DNA of 64,000 nucleotides, taken from the NCBI GenBank assembly GCA_047606545.1, contig JASGEI010000018.1, positions 124,001-188,000 on the forward strand. Direction: 5' to 3'. Below the pieces are notes generated by a model. It was not told the DNA's origin. It saw only the letters and a list, made by a program, of their open reading frames with translations, and searched no databases. The DNA comes from JASGDC01 sp047606545. Its GTDB lineage: Bacteria; Actinomycetota; Actinomycetes; Actinomycetales; Micrococcaceae. Below are positions 1-8,795 of this stretch, one piece after another (position 1 is the first letter of the stretch; each line of letters opens with the position of its first letter). Both the position numbers and the translations under genes were made by a program.

Positions 1-276
1 GATCAAGATGCCTCAGCGGTTATTACAGCTTGCAGTAAATACAATATACAAAGTTTCGCTACAGATGGCTATAGCCCCAATAATCTTTTCGAATTAGAGT
101 CATTAGCCGAACCTACTTTATGGGTTATGGGTAATGAGGCTCATGGAGCAACTGACGAAATTAAAAGCAAAGTTGATAAAACTGTAAGTATCCCAATGTA
201 TGGGCAGGCAGAAAGTTTAAATGTAGCTACGGCAGCGACAGTTTGTCTATATGTTTCAGCTAAAGAACAGCATTAA
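1..276 (+). CDS. SpoU/TrmH-family RNA 2'-O-ribose methyltransferase, C-terminal part
   Basis: The gene enters from the left edge; 91 C-terminal residues are visible, ending in TAA at 274-276. The segment holds the SpoU knot motifs: LWVMGNEAHG (motif 2, SAM binding in the trefoil knot) and the final SIPMYGQAESLNVATAA block (motif 3), whose Ser-Leu-Asn is typical of the family. The enzyme would methylate a ribose 2'-OH in 23S rRNA or tRNA. In actinobacteria such a gene often sits between rplT and pheS; here pheS follows after one intervening gene. The exact target nucleotide cannot be told from the C-terminus. Confidence 0.9.
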   Translation, partial: DQDASAVITACSKYNIQSFATDGYSPNNLFELESLAEPTLWVMGNEAHGATDEIKSKVDKTVSIPMYGQAESLNVATAATVCLYVSAKEQH

Positions 277-340
277 AAGCATTTATTAATTCCGTTTTCA
301 GCTATGCTGTATATAGCAATTTATTATTTTGAGGAGTTAT

Positions 341-1288
341 GTGGCTAATCACGAAGGTGGGAAGAAAGCTATCTTTGCTGCTTTGGCAGCAAATCTAGGC
401 ATCGCCTTATCAAAATTTATCGCATGGTTTTTAACTCAGTCTTCATCAATGTTGGCTGAGGCGATTCACTCATGCGCAGATTCGGGTAACCAGCTTTTGT
501 TGTTAAGAGGTGGGCAAAAAGCTCAAAGAGAACGTGATCCAAAACATCCTTTTGGATATGGGCGTGAGCGTTATATATACGCATTCTTAGTGTCAATTGT
601 ATTGTTTACTGTTGGTGGTTTGTTTGCTTTGTATGAAGCTTATGAAAAATTCCATCATCCGCATCCTATTGAAGGGCAATGGTGGTGGGTACCACTTGTA
701 ATTTTGATTGCAGCAATCATTATGGAAGGTCTTTCATTCCGCACTGCTGTGGGAGAATCAAAACCAGTAAAAGGTGATAAAACTTGGCCAGAATTTATCA
801 AAGGCGCTAAATCTCTAGAACTACCAGTAATTTTGCTTGAAGACTTTGCTGCATTAATTGGTCTGTGTTTTGCACTATTCGGTGTGGGAATGACATTGAT
901 AACAGGTAATGGTATTTGGGACGCAGTTGGTACCTCAATGATTGGTATTTTGTTAATTTGCGTAGCAACTATACTTGGTGTTGAGACCAAATCGTTACTA
1001 CTTGGTGAAGCTGCAAGTGCTGAAGAAGTCTACGCAATTGAAAAAGCAATCGCAGCTGATGAGACTACTAAACTTATCCACTTACGTACTATGTACTTAG
1101 GCCCTGATGATTTGATGGTAGCAGCGAAAGTTGCCGTAAAAAATACCGATACTGGAGAACATATTGCTAAAGAAATTGATGAAACCGAAGTGCGAATTAG
1201 GTCAGTAGTTCCAAATGCAAAAGTAATCTATATCGAACCTGACATTCGTCGCACTGAAACCTTAGAAAAACATACTGTCAATATGTAA
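341..1288 (+). CDS. Cation diffusion facilitator (CDF) family metal exporter
   Basis: A membrane antiporter that exports divalent metal such as zinc in exchange for protons. The protein (about 315 aa) starts with an amphipathic segment, then several hydrophobic helices; AEAIHSCADSGNQ in the second helix region is the CDF metal-site signature, with further helices near 85-110, 120-140 and 170-220 and a soluble C-terminal domain of about 90 residues. HPFGYGRERY after helix 2 is typical of the ZnT9-like branch. GTG at 341 is chosen because GAGGAG lies just upstream at 331-336; a TTG at 329 would lie over that ribosome site. It sits between the methylase and pheS, 48 bp before pheS, and has no visible metal-responsive operator. 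Confidence 0.85.
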   Translation: MANHEGGKKAIFAALAANLGIALSKFIAWFLTQSSSMLAEAIHSCADSGNQLLLLRGGQKAQRERDPKHPFGYGRERYIYAFLVSIVLFTVGGLFALYEAYEKFHHPHPIEGQWWWVPLVILIAAIIMEGLSFRTAVGESKPVKGDKTWPEFIKGAKSLELPVILLEDFAALIGLCFALFGVGMTLITGNGIWDAVGTSMIGILLICVATILGVETKSLLLGEAASAEEVYAIEKAIAADETTKLIHLRTMYLGPDDLMVAAKVAVKNTDTGEHIAKEIDETEVRIRSVVPNAKVIYIEPDIRRTETLEKHTVNM

Positions 1289-1336
1289 AATTGAGAGTAT
1301 TGTAATCCTTTAAAAGTTATTGAACTGGAAGTATTG

Positions 1337-2380
1337 ATGTCTGAAAATAGTGTTGATATCGAAATCACTGAAGAAAATATTGGAAGAATTGTCGATGAAG
1401 CACTTACAGCTTTTGATTCGGCAAGTGATCTTAACGAGTTAACTGTAGCCAAAACAGCACATTTAGGAGATAAATCTCCGTTAATTCTGGCTAATCGTGG
1501 TATTGGTAAATTACCTGGCCCAGAACGTGGTGCTGCTGGAAAATTAATGGGTAAAGCTCGTGGACAGGTGAATAAGGCCTACGCTGCACGTCAAGCAGTA
1601 CTGCAAGAAGAACACGAGCAAAAAAAGCTTGAAGCAGAGACTGTTGATATAACTGCAGCTCCCGTCCGTAAGCGCTTAGGTGCTCGTCATCCATTAAATA
1701 TCTTGCAAGAGCGTGTTGTAGATATTTTTGTCGGTATGGGATGGGAAATCGCTGAAGGTCCTGAAGTTGAGTCAGAATGGTATAACTTTGATGCACTTAA
1801 CTTTGATGCGGATCATCCAGCACGTGCCATGCAGGATACCTTTTTCACGGAAGATTCATTTACAGTATTACGTACTCATACTTCACCGGTACAAGTTCGT
1901 TCCTTATTGGATCGGGATTTACCAATGTATGTTTTGTGCCCAGGTCGTGTTTACCGTACTGACGAACTTGATGCTACTCATACTCCGGTATTTCACCAGT
2001 TTGAAGGCATCGCAATTGATAAAGATTTAAATATGTCAGACTTAGTTGGAACTTTGGAACTCTTTGCACGCCAAATGTTTGGTAAAGAAGCAAAGATCCG
2101 ATTACGTCCAAACTATTTTCCGTTTACAGAACCTTCTGCAGAGCTTGATATTTGGCATGTTGAAGCCAAAGGCGGCCCACAGTGGATTGAATGGGGTGGT
2201 TGTGGCATGGTAAATCCTAATGTACTTCGGGCAGCTGGAGTCGATCCCGATGAATACTCTGGTTTTGCTTTTGGAATGGGCGTAGAGCGTACGCTACAGT
2301 TCCGTAATGGTATTTCTGATATGCGTGACATGGTAGAAGGCGATGTCCGCTTTAGCTCACACTTTGGAATGGATATTTAA
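1337..2380 (+). CDS. pheS: Phenylalanine--tRNA ligase alpha subunit
   Basis: The alpha subunit carries the aminoacylation site of the alpha2-beta2 enzyme that charges tRNA-Phe. The N-terminal 90 or so residues form the coiled-coil tRNA arm (LANRGIGKLPGPERGAAGKLMGKARGQV spans this part), followed by the class II catalytic core: HPLNILQERV, GWEIAEGPEVESEWYNFDALN, motif 2 around GRVYRTDELDATHTPVFHQ and motif 3 FAFGMGVERTLQFR near the end. Length, 347 aa, is normal. ATG 1337 follows a GGAAG ribosome site; a TTG one codon earlier is possible. The stop overlaps the pheT start by one base (TAATG), so the two subunits are translationally coupled. No T-box leader is visible. Confidence 0.97.
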   Translation: MSENSVDIEITEENIGRIVDEALTAFDSASDLNELTVAKTAHLGDKSPLILANRGIGKLPGPERGAAGKLMGKARGQVNKAYAARQAVLQEEHEQKKLEAETVDITAAPVRKRLGARHPLNILQERVVDIFVGMGWEIAEGPEVESEWYNFDALNFDADHPARAMQDTFFTEDSFTVLRTHTSPVQVRSLLDRDLPMYVLCPGRVYRTDELDATHTPVFHQFEGIAIDKDLNMSDLVGTLELFARQMFGKEAKIRLRPNYFPFTEPSAELDIWHVEAKGGPQWIEWGGCGMVNPNVLRAAGVDPDEYSGFAFGMGVERTLQFRNGISDMRDMVEGDVRFSSHFGMDI

Positions 2381-4881
2381 TGCGCATCCCACTATCTTGG
2401 TTAAGAGAATATACAAAATTACCTGCAGATGCTACTGCAGAAGACTTAATGGCTGATTTGGTAAAAGTTGGCTTAGAAGAAGAGGACGTACACCGTCCAG
2501 CTGATGAAATTACTGGTCCAATCGTAGTTGGTAAGGTTCTAGATTTTGAAGAGGAACCACAAAAGAATGGTAAAACTATTCGTTGGTGTCAAGTACAGGT
2601 TGGTAAAGAACAGGTAAATGGCATTGTTTGTGGTGCTGGTAATTTTGAAGTTGACGATTTAGTAGTGGTAACACTACCAGGTGCGGTATTACCCGGAAAT
2701 TTTGAAATTTCACCGCGTAAAACTTATGGTCACGTTTCAAATGGCATGATGGCTGCTGCTACCGAACTTGGTTTACCAGAAGCTGAAGATGGTATTGTTC
2801 GACTTAATGAGCGTGGTATCAAAGCTGAAGTCGGTGAAGAAGCGCTGCCATTACTAGGTTTTGACGATGAAGCTGCAGAAGTAAATGTAACTCCCGATCG
2901 CAGTTATTGTTTCTCGATTCGTGGTATTGCTCGTGAGTACTCACATGCTACTGGTACTAAATTTATTGACCCAGCAGATAAAGTTTCTGCTGAAGTTGAC
3001 ATTAACGATGCTCCAGGTATTTCTATTAAGCTTAACGATGAAGCACCAATTCGTGGCAAAGATGGATGTACACAATTTATTGCTCGTACTATCGAAAGTG
3101 TAGATACTAATGCTAAAACTCCAGATTGGATGGCTAATCGGCTAACTTTAGCTGGGGTTCGCCCTATTTCACTTTTAGTTGATATTACTAACTATGTGAT
3201 GCTAGAACTGGGCCAACCGATGCACGCTTATGATGCTGACAAACTTCAAGGTGGTATTGTGGTGCGCCGTGCTCATAAAGGTGAAAAGATTACTACTTTG
3301 GATGACAAAGAACGTAAGTTAGATCCAGAAGATTTATTAATTACCGACGATTCTGGTCCAATTGGTATCGCTGGCGTTATGGGTGGTGCAGATACTGAAG
3401 TTTCAGATAATACCAGCGATATTGTGTTGGAAGCAGCTTCATTTGACCCAGTAAGTGTGGCTCGTTCTGCTCGCCGGCATAAATTACCGTCAGAAGCTTC
3501 AAAACGTTTTGAACGTGGAGTAGATACTCATGTAACTGCTAAGGCAATTGCTCGTGCTACAGATTTAGTGCTTGAACTTGGTGGCGGTACCGTAACTGGT
3601 ACTACTGTGGTTGGTGAAACTACCAATTTCAAGCAAATTAAGTTACATAAAGATTATGTGGCTAAGCGGGTAGGCATTGAGTACAGTGAAGCTGAAGTAA
3701 CTGAAGCATTAGAAATGATTGGTGCAGGAGTTAAAAAGGTTGCTAACGGCTATGAAGTGATACCACCAACTTGGCGACCAGACCTTGTTGATGATGCAGC
3801 ACTTTCAGAAGAAGTCGTGCGTATTCATGGTTACGATAATATACCTTCACGTGTACCACAAGCTCCTTCTGGTAAAGGTCTTACTAAGAAGCAACAACTT
3901 CGTCGCCGTGTGGCAAACGCACTAGTTGGTGCGGGTTTAGTTGAGGTTAAATCTTACCCGTTCGTTAGCGAAACTACTAAAAATTTATTTGGTACTCCAG
4001 ATGAAGGTAAGAAATTTAACGCAGTTAAACTTAAGAATCCGCTCAATTCAGAATTGCCTTACCTAACTCCATCGCTAATTCCTGGATTACTTGAAATCGC
4101 ACATCGTAATATTTCTCGTGGCTCCAAAGACTTGGCGATTTTCGAAATGGCTTTGGTATTTTTGCCAACTGATGGTGAAAAAGTAACGAAGTTGCCGATA
4201 GCAAGTGAAAAACCTGATGATAGTGAAATCGTCAAGCTAAACGAAGCATTACCAGCTCAGCCTACATATATCTCTGGGGTATTTACTGGTAATGATTTAT
4301 TGGAAACTCCAGGTAACGAACCACGTAGTTTTGATTATGCTGATGCGCTAGATATAGTTCGTATAATTAGCAATACTCTTGGTCTAGATATTGAGATCGT
4401 TCAAGGAAAACATCAAGCGTATCATCCAGGCCGTACAGCTGAACTACTAGTTAGTAAAGAAACTGTTGGTTATGCAGGTGAGCTACATCCACAGGTTATT
4501 AAGGATAATAACTTAACCGATCATACTGCCTTCTTTGAACTAGACCTTGAAGCATTAATTGCCGCAGTTCCTGAAGTAGTTTATGCTAAACCATTATCGA
4601 CTTATCCTGCTGCTACTCAAGATGTAGCCCTTGAAGTTGATATTGATACGCCAGCAGCATTAGTAGCTGAAGTTATTAAAGAAGGTGCTGGTGAAATGTT
4701 AGAAGATATTCGACTATTTGATGATTATCGTGGTAAAAACTTACCAGAAGGCAAGAAGTCTTTGGCATTCGCGCTAAAGTTCCGAGCAAAAGATCGCACA
4801 CTTACTGCTGAAGAAGCTACTTCAGAAAAGAACAAAGCTGTACTTCTAGCAACTAAGCAATTCGGTGCAATACAGCGCTAG
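2380..4881 (+). CDS. pheT: Phenylalanine--tRNA ligase beta subunit
   Basis: The beta subunit binds tRNA-Phe and edits mischarged Tyr-tRNA. At 833 aa it is full length. Order of parts: N-terminal core, an OB-type tRNA-binding domain at about 40-150 (GPIVVGKVLDFEE ... NGMMAAATELGL), the B3/4 editing domain at about 215-390 with NYVMLELGQPMHAYDADKL, the B5 domain near 400-475 (GIEYSEAEVTEALEMIGAGV), the catalytic-like domain, and a C-terminal FDX-ACB domain (STYPAATQDVALEVD onwards). It begins inside the pheS stop codon and is the last gene of this pair; a 66-bp gap precedes the next gene. Confidence 0.97.
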   Translation: MRIPLSWLREYTKLPADATAEDLMADLVKVGLEEEDVHRPADEITGPIVVGKVLDFEEEPQKNGKTIRWCQVQVGKEQVNGIVCGAGNFEVDDLVVVTLPGAVLPGNFEISPRKTYGHVSNGMMAAATELGLPEAEDGIVRLNERGIKAEVGEEALPLLGFDDEAAEVNVTPDRSYCFSIRGIAREYSHATGTKFIDPADKVSAEVDINDAPGISIKLNDEAPIRGKDGCTQFIARTIESVDTNAKTPDWMANRLTLAGVRPISLLVDITNYVMLELGQPMHAYDADKLQGGIVVRRAHKGEKITTLDDKERKLDPEDLLITDDSGPIGIAGVMGGADTEVSDNTSDIVLEAASFDPVSVARSARRHKLPSEASKRFERGVDTHVTAKAIARATDLVLELGGGTVTGTTVVGETTNFKQIKLHKDYVAKRVGIEYSEAEVTEALEMIGAGVKKVANGYEVIPPTWRPDLVDDAALSEEVVRIHGYDNIPSRVPQAPSGKGLTKKQQLRRRVANALVGAGLVEVKSYPFVSETTKNLFGTPDEGKKFNAVKLKNPLNSELPYLTPSLIPGLLEIAHRNISRGSKDLAIFEMALVFLPTDGEKVTKLPIASEKPDDSEIVKLNEALPAQPTYISGVFTGNDLLETPGNEPRSFDYADALDIVRIISNTLGLDIEIVQGKHQAYHPGRTAELLVSKETVGYAGELHPQVIKDNNLTDHTAFFELDLEALIAAVPEVVYAKPLSTYPAATQDVALEVDIDTPAALVAEVIKEGAGEMLEDIRLFDDYRGKNLPEGKKSLAFALKFRAKDRTLTAEEATSEKNKAVLLATKQFGAIQR

Positions 4882-4947
4882 GAAACATACAGGAAACTCC
4901 CAGCGTGTATATGACACTTTTTAAGTCCTATTAGTTAGAGTGAAAAC

Positions 4948-5553
4948 ATGGAAGAAAAACGTAACACAAAAATCACAGAACGTGAAATGCAAGATGCAGT
5001 TCCTGCTCCAAAAGAAAAACTAGAAACTTCAGCTCCTAGTGATTCTAATCTTAAAGAAACTGAGTTAACTTCTCAGATTGACCAAGAATATAGCAAGTCT
5101 CGTGAGCAATATACTTCTTTGCCAAAGCAAGAACGTACTAATAACGATACTTCAACAGCAAAAGATAAGCATATCTCTGGACAGTACGATCAGTACTCAA
5201 TGGAGGGACAAAAGACTTTCGGTATGTTTGCACATATCCTGATTAACCTATGCCCATTTGCACTGCTTACTTCAGCAATTGGATATTTTTTCTTCGGGAA
5301 AAAAGGCGATTTCTTAAAGGGACATATGAAGTCTTTGCTTAACCTACAGCTAACACTAATCTGTGCTTCTCTTGTTATTTGGCTAGTTTCATATATTAGT
5401 ACGGGCTTGGCTCTCTTCATGGTATTAGTTATTAGTATTGGTGTGCTAGTAACAGCTGTAATGGGTGCTATTAAAGCTAAGAAAGGTGAGCCTTGGGTTT
5501 ATCCATACACTTATGACTTTATTGGGAAGTTTATCGAAAAAAGTAAGGCTTAA
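4948..5553 (+). CDS. DUF4870-type membrane protein with charged N-terminal tail
   Basis: Function unknown. The first ~85 residues are hydrophilic, rich in Lys, Glu, Thr and Ser and probably disordered. The last 115 residues form a DUF4870/Tic20-like membrane domain: a helix at GMFAHILINLCPFALLTSAIGYFFF, the conserved hydrophilic turn with GHMKSLLNLQL, then two further helices and a final KKGEPWVYPY motif typical of this family. Family members are small four-helix membrane proteins of unknown role. It stands alone, with its own terminator at 5565-5606. A weak purine-rich site (TTAGAGTG) precedes the ATG. Confidence 0.7.
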   Translation: MEEKRNTKITEREMQDAVPAPKEKLETSAPSDSNLKETELTSQIDQEYSKSREQYTSLPKQERTNNDTSTAKDKHISGQYDQYSMEGQKTFGMFAHILINLCPFALLTSAIGYFFFGKKGDFLKGHMKSLLNLQLTLICASLVIWLVSYISTGLALFMVLVISIGVLVTAVMGAIKAKKGEPWVYPYTYDFIGKFIEKSKA

Positions 5554-5564
5554 ATCTATACCTT

Positions 5565-5606
5565 AAAAAATCGTTAAAGGCAAACTACCGCCTTTAACGA
5601 TTTTTC
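5565..5606 (+). terminator. Rho-independent terminator after the DUF4870 gene
   Basis: AAAAATCGTTAAAGGC pairs with GCCTTTAACGATTTTT around an 8-base loop, followed by T-rich sequence. It lies 12 bp after the stop of the upstream gene and 28 bp before psd. Confidence 0.85.
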
Positions 5607-5633
5607 TTTATCTGGAGAAAGTATAATTATTTG

Positions 5634-6329
5634 ATGAGTAACAACCTTATTACCCACTTAGCTAAACTGACTAGAGATTCGATACCACCGATTCATAAAG
5701 GTGGTTTGCCTATCATTGGAATAACTGCACTTGCTGGATTAGGCACAAAAATTTTTACAAAACGTTTTGGGATGGCAAGTACTTTATTAACTGGTGCAGT
5801 TGCGTTATTCTTCCGTGAACCTAAACGAGTTGCACCAAGTGATAATAACGTAATAGTTGGCAGTGCTGATGGAGAAGTTGCTTTGATTGAAGAGGCTTTG
5901 CCACCGGCTGAACTTGGTGTAGCGAGTAAGCCATTAACTCGCATTAGTATTTTCTTAACAGTTTTAGATGTCCATGTGCAACGTGCACCGATTGCTGGCA
6001 AAGTAAAACAAGTTACTTATCATCCAGGTAAATTTCTTTCTGCGGACCTTGATAAAGCCAGTGAAGTCAATGAACGCAATACAGTAATTTTTGCTGATTA
6101 TAAAGGTAATGAAGTTATTGTCACTCAAATTGCTGGATTGATTGCCCGTAGAATTGTATGTGATATCCAAGAAGGGCAAGAACTTTCAGTAGGAGATACC
6201 TACGGTTTAATCCGGTTTGGATCTCGTGTTGACATTTACTTACCTAAAGGTGCAAAACCTTCTGTAGGAATTGGACAACGAGTAATCGGTGGTGAAACTG
6301 TTGTTGCAAGATTTGAAGAAAAACAATAG
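5634..6329 (+). CDS. psd: Phosphatidylserine decarboxylase proenzyme
   Basis: Membrane-associated pyruvoyl enzyme that turns phosphatidylserine into phosphatidylethanolamine. The short form (about 231 aa) begins with a hydrophobic N-terminal region (IIGITALAGLGTKIF, LLTGAVALFFREP). Conserved motifs include VGSADGEV, ISIFLTVLDVHVQRAPIAGKV (active-site Asp-His) and the self-cleavage site RFGSR, where Gly-Ser is cut and the Ser becomes the pyruvoyl group. Start: ATG 5634 follows GGAGAAAG at 5614-5621. The 3' end overlaps pssA, which makes the substrate, so the two steps are encoded together. PE is not universal in actinobacteria, so this pair says something about the membrane composition. Confidence 0.92.
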   Translation: MSNNLITHLAKLTRDSIPPIHKGGLPIIGITALAGLGTKIFTKRFGMASTLLTGAVALFFREPKRVAPSDNNVIVGSADGEVALIEEALPPAELGVASKPLTRISIFLTVLDVHVQRAPIAGKVKQVTYHPGKFLSADLDKASEVNERNTVIFADYKGNEVIVTQIAGLIARRIVCDIQEGQELSVGDTYGLIRFGSRVDIYLPKGAKPSVGIGQRVIGGETVVARFEEKQ

Positions 6330-7074
6330 AAATACTGTCCAGTTCTTACCTAATGCAATTACGTTATTAGGTTTAATTTCTGGATTAACGGCACTGCATA
6401 ATACTTTTCAAAAGCATTATGGTTTAACTGTTCTATTCTTTTGCATGGCAGCAGTATTTGATTTTATGGATGGGGCAGTAGCAAGATTATTTAATGCTAA
6501 TAGTGATCTTGGTGCTCAATTGGATTCCCTAGCTGATATTGTGTCATTTGGAGTATCTCCAGCGTTAGCCATTTATATCTGGGGGATGAATACAAAATTA
6601 GGTTGGGCAGTTGCATTAGCGTATATCGCTTGTGCTGCATTACGTTTGGCCCGTTTTAATACGCTACTTGGTGAACCTGATAGAAGTGTTTATGCAAAAT
6701 ATTTCTTTGTTGGGCTACCGACACCTGCAGGAGCATTATTATTACTAATTCCATTCTTAACCACAATTCAATTCGGAGAAGGTTGGTGGAATAATCAATA
6801 CTTAATCGCAACTTGGACAATAATAGTAGGGTTATTATTGGTGTCAAAGATTCCAATGCTATCACTAAAGGAAATTACAATCCCGTCGGGTTTTGTACCT
6901 ATTGCCTTGATTGTATCAATTGGTTTTGCTGTGTCATTATTTAATATGCCGATAGTGACTATTTGGGTAATTGGCTTATTATTACTATTATTTATTCCAG
7001 CTTCGGCAATTACACATTATCGCTTAACAAAAAACACCAATGAAAATCAACAAAATAAAGAGGATATGAAATAA
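6301..7074 (+). CDS. pssA: CDP-diacylglycerol--serine O-phosphatidyltransferase
   Basis: Integral membrane enzyme making phosphatidylserine from CDP-diacylglycerol and serine. The CDP-alcohol phosphotransferase motif is intact: DGAVARLFNANSDLGAQLDS, i.e. DG-x2-AR-x8-G-x3-D-x3-D, continuing SLADIVSFG. About seven hydrophobic helices follow the N-terminal FLPNAITLLGLISGL. The reading frame overlaps the end of psd and has no ATG at the front; TTG at 6301 or 6313, or GTG at 6289/6292, are the possible starts. TTG 6301 is chosen because GGTGGTGA lies 6-7 bases upstream, but this is uncertain. The C-terminal tail is Asn/Lys-rich. Confidence 0.9.
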   Translation: MLQDLKKNNRNTVQFLPNAITLLGLISGLTALHNTFQKHYGLTVLFFCMAAVFDFMDGAVARLFNANSDLGAQLDSLADIVSFGVSPALAIYIWGMNTKLGWAVALAYIACAALRLARFNTLLGEPDRSVYAKYFFVGLPTPAGALLLLIPFLTTIQFGEGWWNNQYLIATWTIIVGLLLVSKIPMLSLKEITIPSGFVPIALIVSIGFAVSLFNMPIVTIWVIGLLLLLFIPASAITHYRLTKNTNENQQNKEDMK

Positions 7075-7119
7075 AATTCCTGCCATCTGCGTTATAAAAG
7101 CGAGAGGTGGTGGGTATCA

Positions 7120-7686
7120 TTGTTAACAATGGAAAATACAGAAACAAAGCAAAGCTTTAACGATGCCCTAGAGTATGTTGACCAACTTTACGCAGCAGCT
7201 TTACGGATGACGCGTAATCCGCAGGATGCTGAAGATTTAGTGCAAGAAACATATAGTAAAGCATATTTTTCATTCGATAAATATAAATCAGGCACAAATT
7301 TGCGTGCTTGGCTATATCGTATTCTAACCAATACCTACATTAATATTTATCGGAAAAAACAGCGTCAACCTAAAGTAGCCAATTCAGAAGAAATACAAGA
7401 TTGGCAGTTAGCACAGGCTGCAAACCATACCTCTACTGGCTTGAAATCAGCTGAAACTCAAGCATTGGAAAAATTGCCAGATAATGAAGTAAAAGAAGCT
7501 TTACAAAACCTAGCTGAAGATTATCGAATGGTAGTTTACTATGTCGATGTTGAAGGTTTCAAATATAAAGAAGTGGCTGAAATTCTAGGTATTCCGCTAG
7601 GTACTGTTATGTCACGTTTACATCGTGGACGCAAAGAATTGAGAGAAAAACTCGCTTCATACGTGGAGGAGAAGAATAATGGGTAA
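7120..7686 (+). CDS. sigR: ECF sigma factor, SigR/SigH type
   Basis: RNA polymerase sigma factor expected to answer thiol-oxidative stress. Region 2 is seen at DQLYAAALRMTRNPQDAEDLVQETYSKAY-like sequence (residues ~20-50) with the -10 recognition helix around LRAWLYRILTNTYIN, and region 4 with YKEVAEILGIPLGTVMSRLHRGRKEL near the end. The gene overlaps the following zinc anti-sigma gene by 8 bp, which is the standard SigR-RsrA arrangement. Start TTG 7120 fits GAGAGGTGG at 7102-7110; an ATG at 7129 is too far from any ribosome site. I did not find a clear SigR-type GGAAT/GTT promoter in front of it. Confidence 0.9.
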   Translation: MLTMENTETKQSFNDALEYVDQLYAAALRMTRNPQDAEDLVQETYSKAYFSFDKYKSGTNLRAWLYRILTNTYINIYRKKQRQPKVANSEEIQDWQLAQAANHTSTGLKSAETQALEKLPDNEVKEALQNLAEDYRMVVYYVDVEGFKYKEVAEILGIPLGTVMSRLHRGRKELREKLASYVEEKNNG

Positions 7687-7918
7687 TTGTAAAAAACTTG
7701 GAAACTGCGAAGATAGCAGATTAGAAAAGATTTATTCTTATATGGATGGGCAACTTTCTGAAGCAGAAATCGAAATTGTTAAAAAACATCTAGCGGAATG
7801 CGAAGATTGTGCTAATGAATGCAATACTGAAACTATTATTCGTGACGCACTTAAGCGCTGTTGTTGCGAAAAAGCTCCAGATAGCTTGAAATTTAAACTA
7901 GCTCAATTAGGTGATTAA
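7679..7918 (+). CDS. rsrA: Redox-sensing zinc anti-sigma factor, RsrA type
   Basis: Small cytoplasmic protein (79 aa) that holds the adjacent sigma factor inactive until its zinc-site cysteines are oxidised. The ZAS motif His-x3-Cys-x2-Cys is present as HLAECEDC at about residues 37-44, and further cysteines sit at the N-terminus (GNCKKLGNCED) and at RCCCEK, an unusually dense Cys run. It overlaps sigR by 8 bp with GGAGGAG just before its ATG, so expression is coupled. The family mechanism (disulfide formation and release of sigma) is established knowledge; the response of this copy is inferred. Confidence 0.9.
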   Translation: MGNCKKLGNCEDSRLEKIYSYMDGQLSEAEIEIVKKHLAECEDCANECNTETIIRDALKRCCCEKAPDSLKFKLAQLGD

Positions 7919-7932
7919 GAAATCTACTAGCG

Positions 7933-7976
7933 AAAGTAGAACTTATTATTTTCAGCATTAATATTTGTTCTACTTT
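7933..7976 (+). terminator. Terminator-like hairpin after rsrA
   Basis: AAAGTAGAAC and GTTCTACTTT pair perfectly over 10 bp across a 24-base AT-rich loop, with TT following. It begins 15 bp after the rsrA stop. The long loop makes it a weaker call than the next hairpin. Confidence 0.5.
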
Positions 7977-8014
7977 TACAAATTAGTGCTAATTTCAAAG
8001 TTAAGTTTATAAAT

Positions 8015-8057
8015 AAAAAATCGGTAGTTACTAAAAATTAGTAACTACCGATTTTTT
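8015..8057. terminator. Bidirectional terminator between rsrA and the bL37 gene
   Basis: A 19-bp perfect inverted repeat (TCGGTAGTTACTA core with A/T tracts outside) and a 5-base loop. The outer A6 and T6 runs give a U tract on either strand, so it can stop the plus-strand sigR-rsrA message and the minus-strand bL37 message. Confidence 0.9.
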
Positions 8058-8062
8058 AATCC

Positions 8063-8137
8063 TTATGCGTTTGGACGCTTGCCGTGATTTGCACCGCTCT
8101 TACGACGATCTTTACGCTTACGACCTCGTTTGCTCAT
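8063..8137 (-). CDS. 50S ribosomal protein bL37
   Basis: A 24-residue, very basic peptide starting MSKRGRKRKDRRKSG and ending ANHGKRPNA. That matches the small actinobacterial ribosomal protein bL37, which was recognised from mycobacterial ribosome structures and lies in the large subunit near the peptidyl-transferase region. The start has a good site (AAGGAGA, on the minus strand) seven bases upstream. The gene sits next to sigR-rsrA, as in other actinobacteria, and directly before a terminator. It is short enough to be missed by most gene callers; the near-invariant GANHGKRP ending is what supports it. Confidence 0.85.
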   Translation of the reverse strand: MSKRGRKRKDRRKSGANHGKRPNA

Positions 8138-8186
8138 TAGAGTCTCCTTGAAAATAGTTTTATTACCTTGTACAAGTATACCTGAA

Positions 8187-8792
8187 TTACTGCCTTGGCT
8201 CAGGCAAACCTAACCATGGATACCAGCCTCGGTGTAGTACTAGCCAAGCCATTAATCCGTAGCCTGCTTGACCAGGGAAACCTTGACCATCAGCTAGGTC
8301 TGTGCGCCATTGATCATGCGAAACTAGTGGGTTGTACATATCAACGTATAGGACATTACGGCGAGCAGCCACATCACCTAACACTCGGGAGAACTCAGCA
8401 ATCTTTTTGTTCATAGTTGCATCAACAGTTGGTGGAGGTCCCACTACCATAGTAGTCACATTGCGTGACTGGGCTTGGTCAAGAATATTTGCAAGGTTAA
8501 GGCGACTGCGTGCCAATGATAGTCCCTGTTTAATATCAGCGTGCCCTAAAGCAATAATTAGCCTATTCTCAGTGCGTTCTTCAAAACGAGGTGCTGCTTC
8601 TTTTTCCCAGCGATCAACAAGTTTTGCAGTACCCTCATTAGGCATAGCTAGAGGATACACATTAATTTGAGGATCTTTGCGAGGTGTGCGTGCAAGCACA
8701 CGTCCTAGCCAGCCTAACGCTCTAGTATCGCCCACGCCAGCTAATAAATCATCACCGACTGCGACAACGCGCATATTCTGTTTTTCCGCCAT
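8187..8792 (-). CDS. SGNH/GDSL-like protein lacking the usual catalytic residues
   Basis: A 201-aa protein with the fold signature of SGNH hydrolases but not their chemistry. The block I motif, normally G-D-S-L, reads VVAVGDDLLAGVGD, so the nucleophilic serine is Asp. Block III keeps a Gly-His near IIALGHADIKQG. The C-terminal D-x2-H is replaced: LADGQGFPGQAGYG has Asp but no His. It follows kgd by 3 bp on the same strand and is probably co-transcribed with it. I infer a non-hydrolytic or regulatory role, or an enzyme with different residues. The final WYPWLGLPEP is aromatic and may pack on a partner. Confidence 0.65.
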   Translation of the reverse strand: MAEKQNMRVVAVGDDLLAGVGDTRALGWLGRVLARTPRKDPQINVYPLAMPNEGTAKLVDRWEKEAAPRFEERTENRLIIALGHADIKQGLSLARSRLNLANILDQAQSRNVTTMVVGPPPTVDATMNKKIAEFSRVLGDVAARRNVLYVDMYNPLVSHDQWRTDLADGQGFPGQAGYGLMAWLVLHRGWYPWLGLPEPRQ

Positions 8793-8795
8793 TAA

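Noticed and set aside
1289..1336. T-box leader before pheS
   Set aside because: Only 48 bp between genes and no T-box sequence or specifier hairpin.
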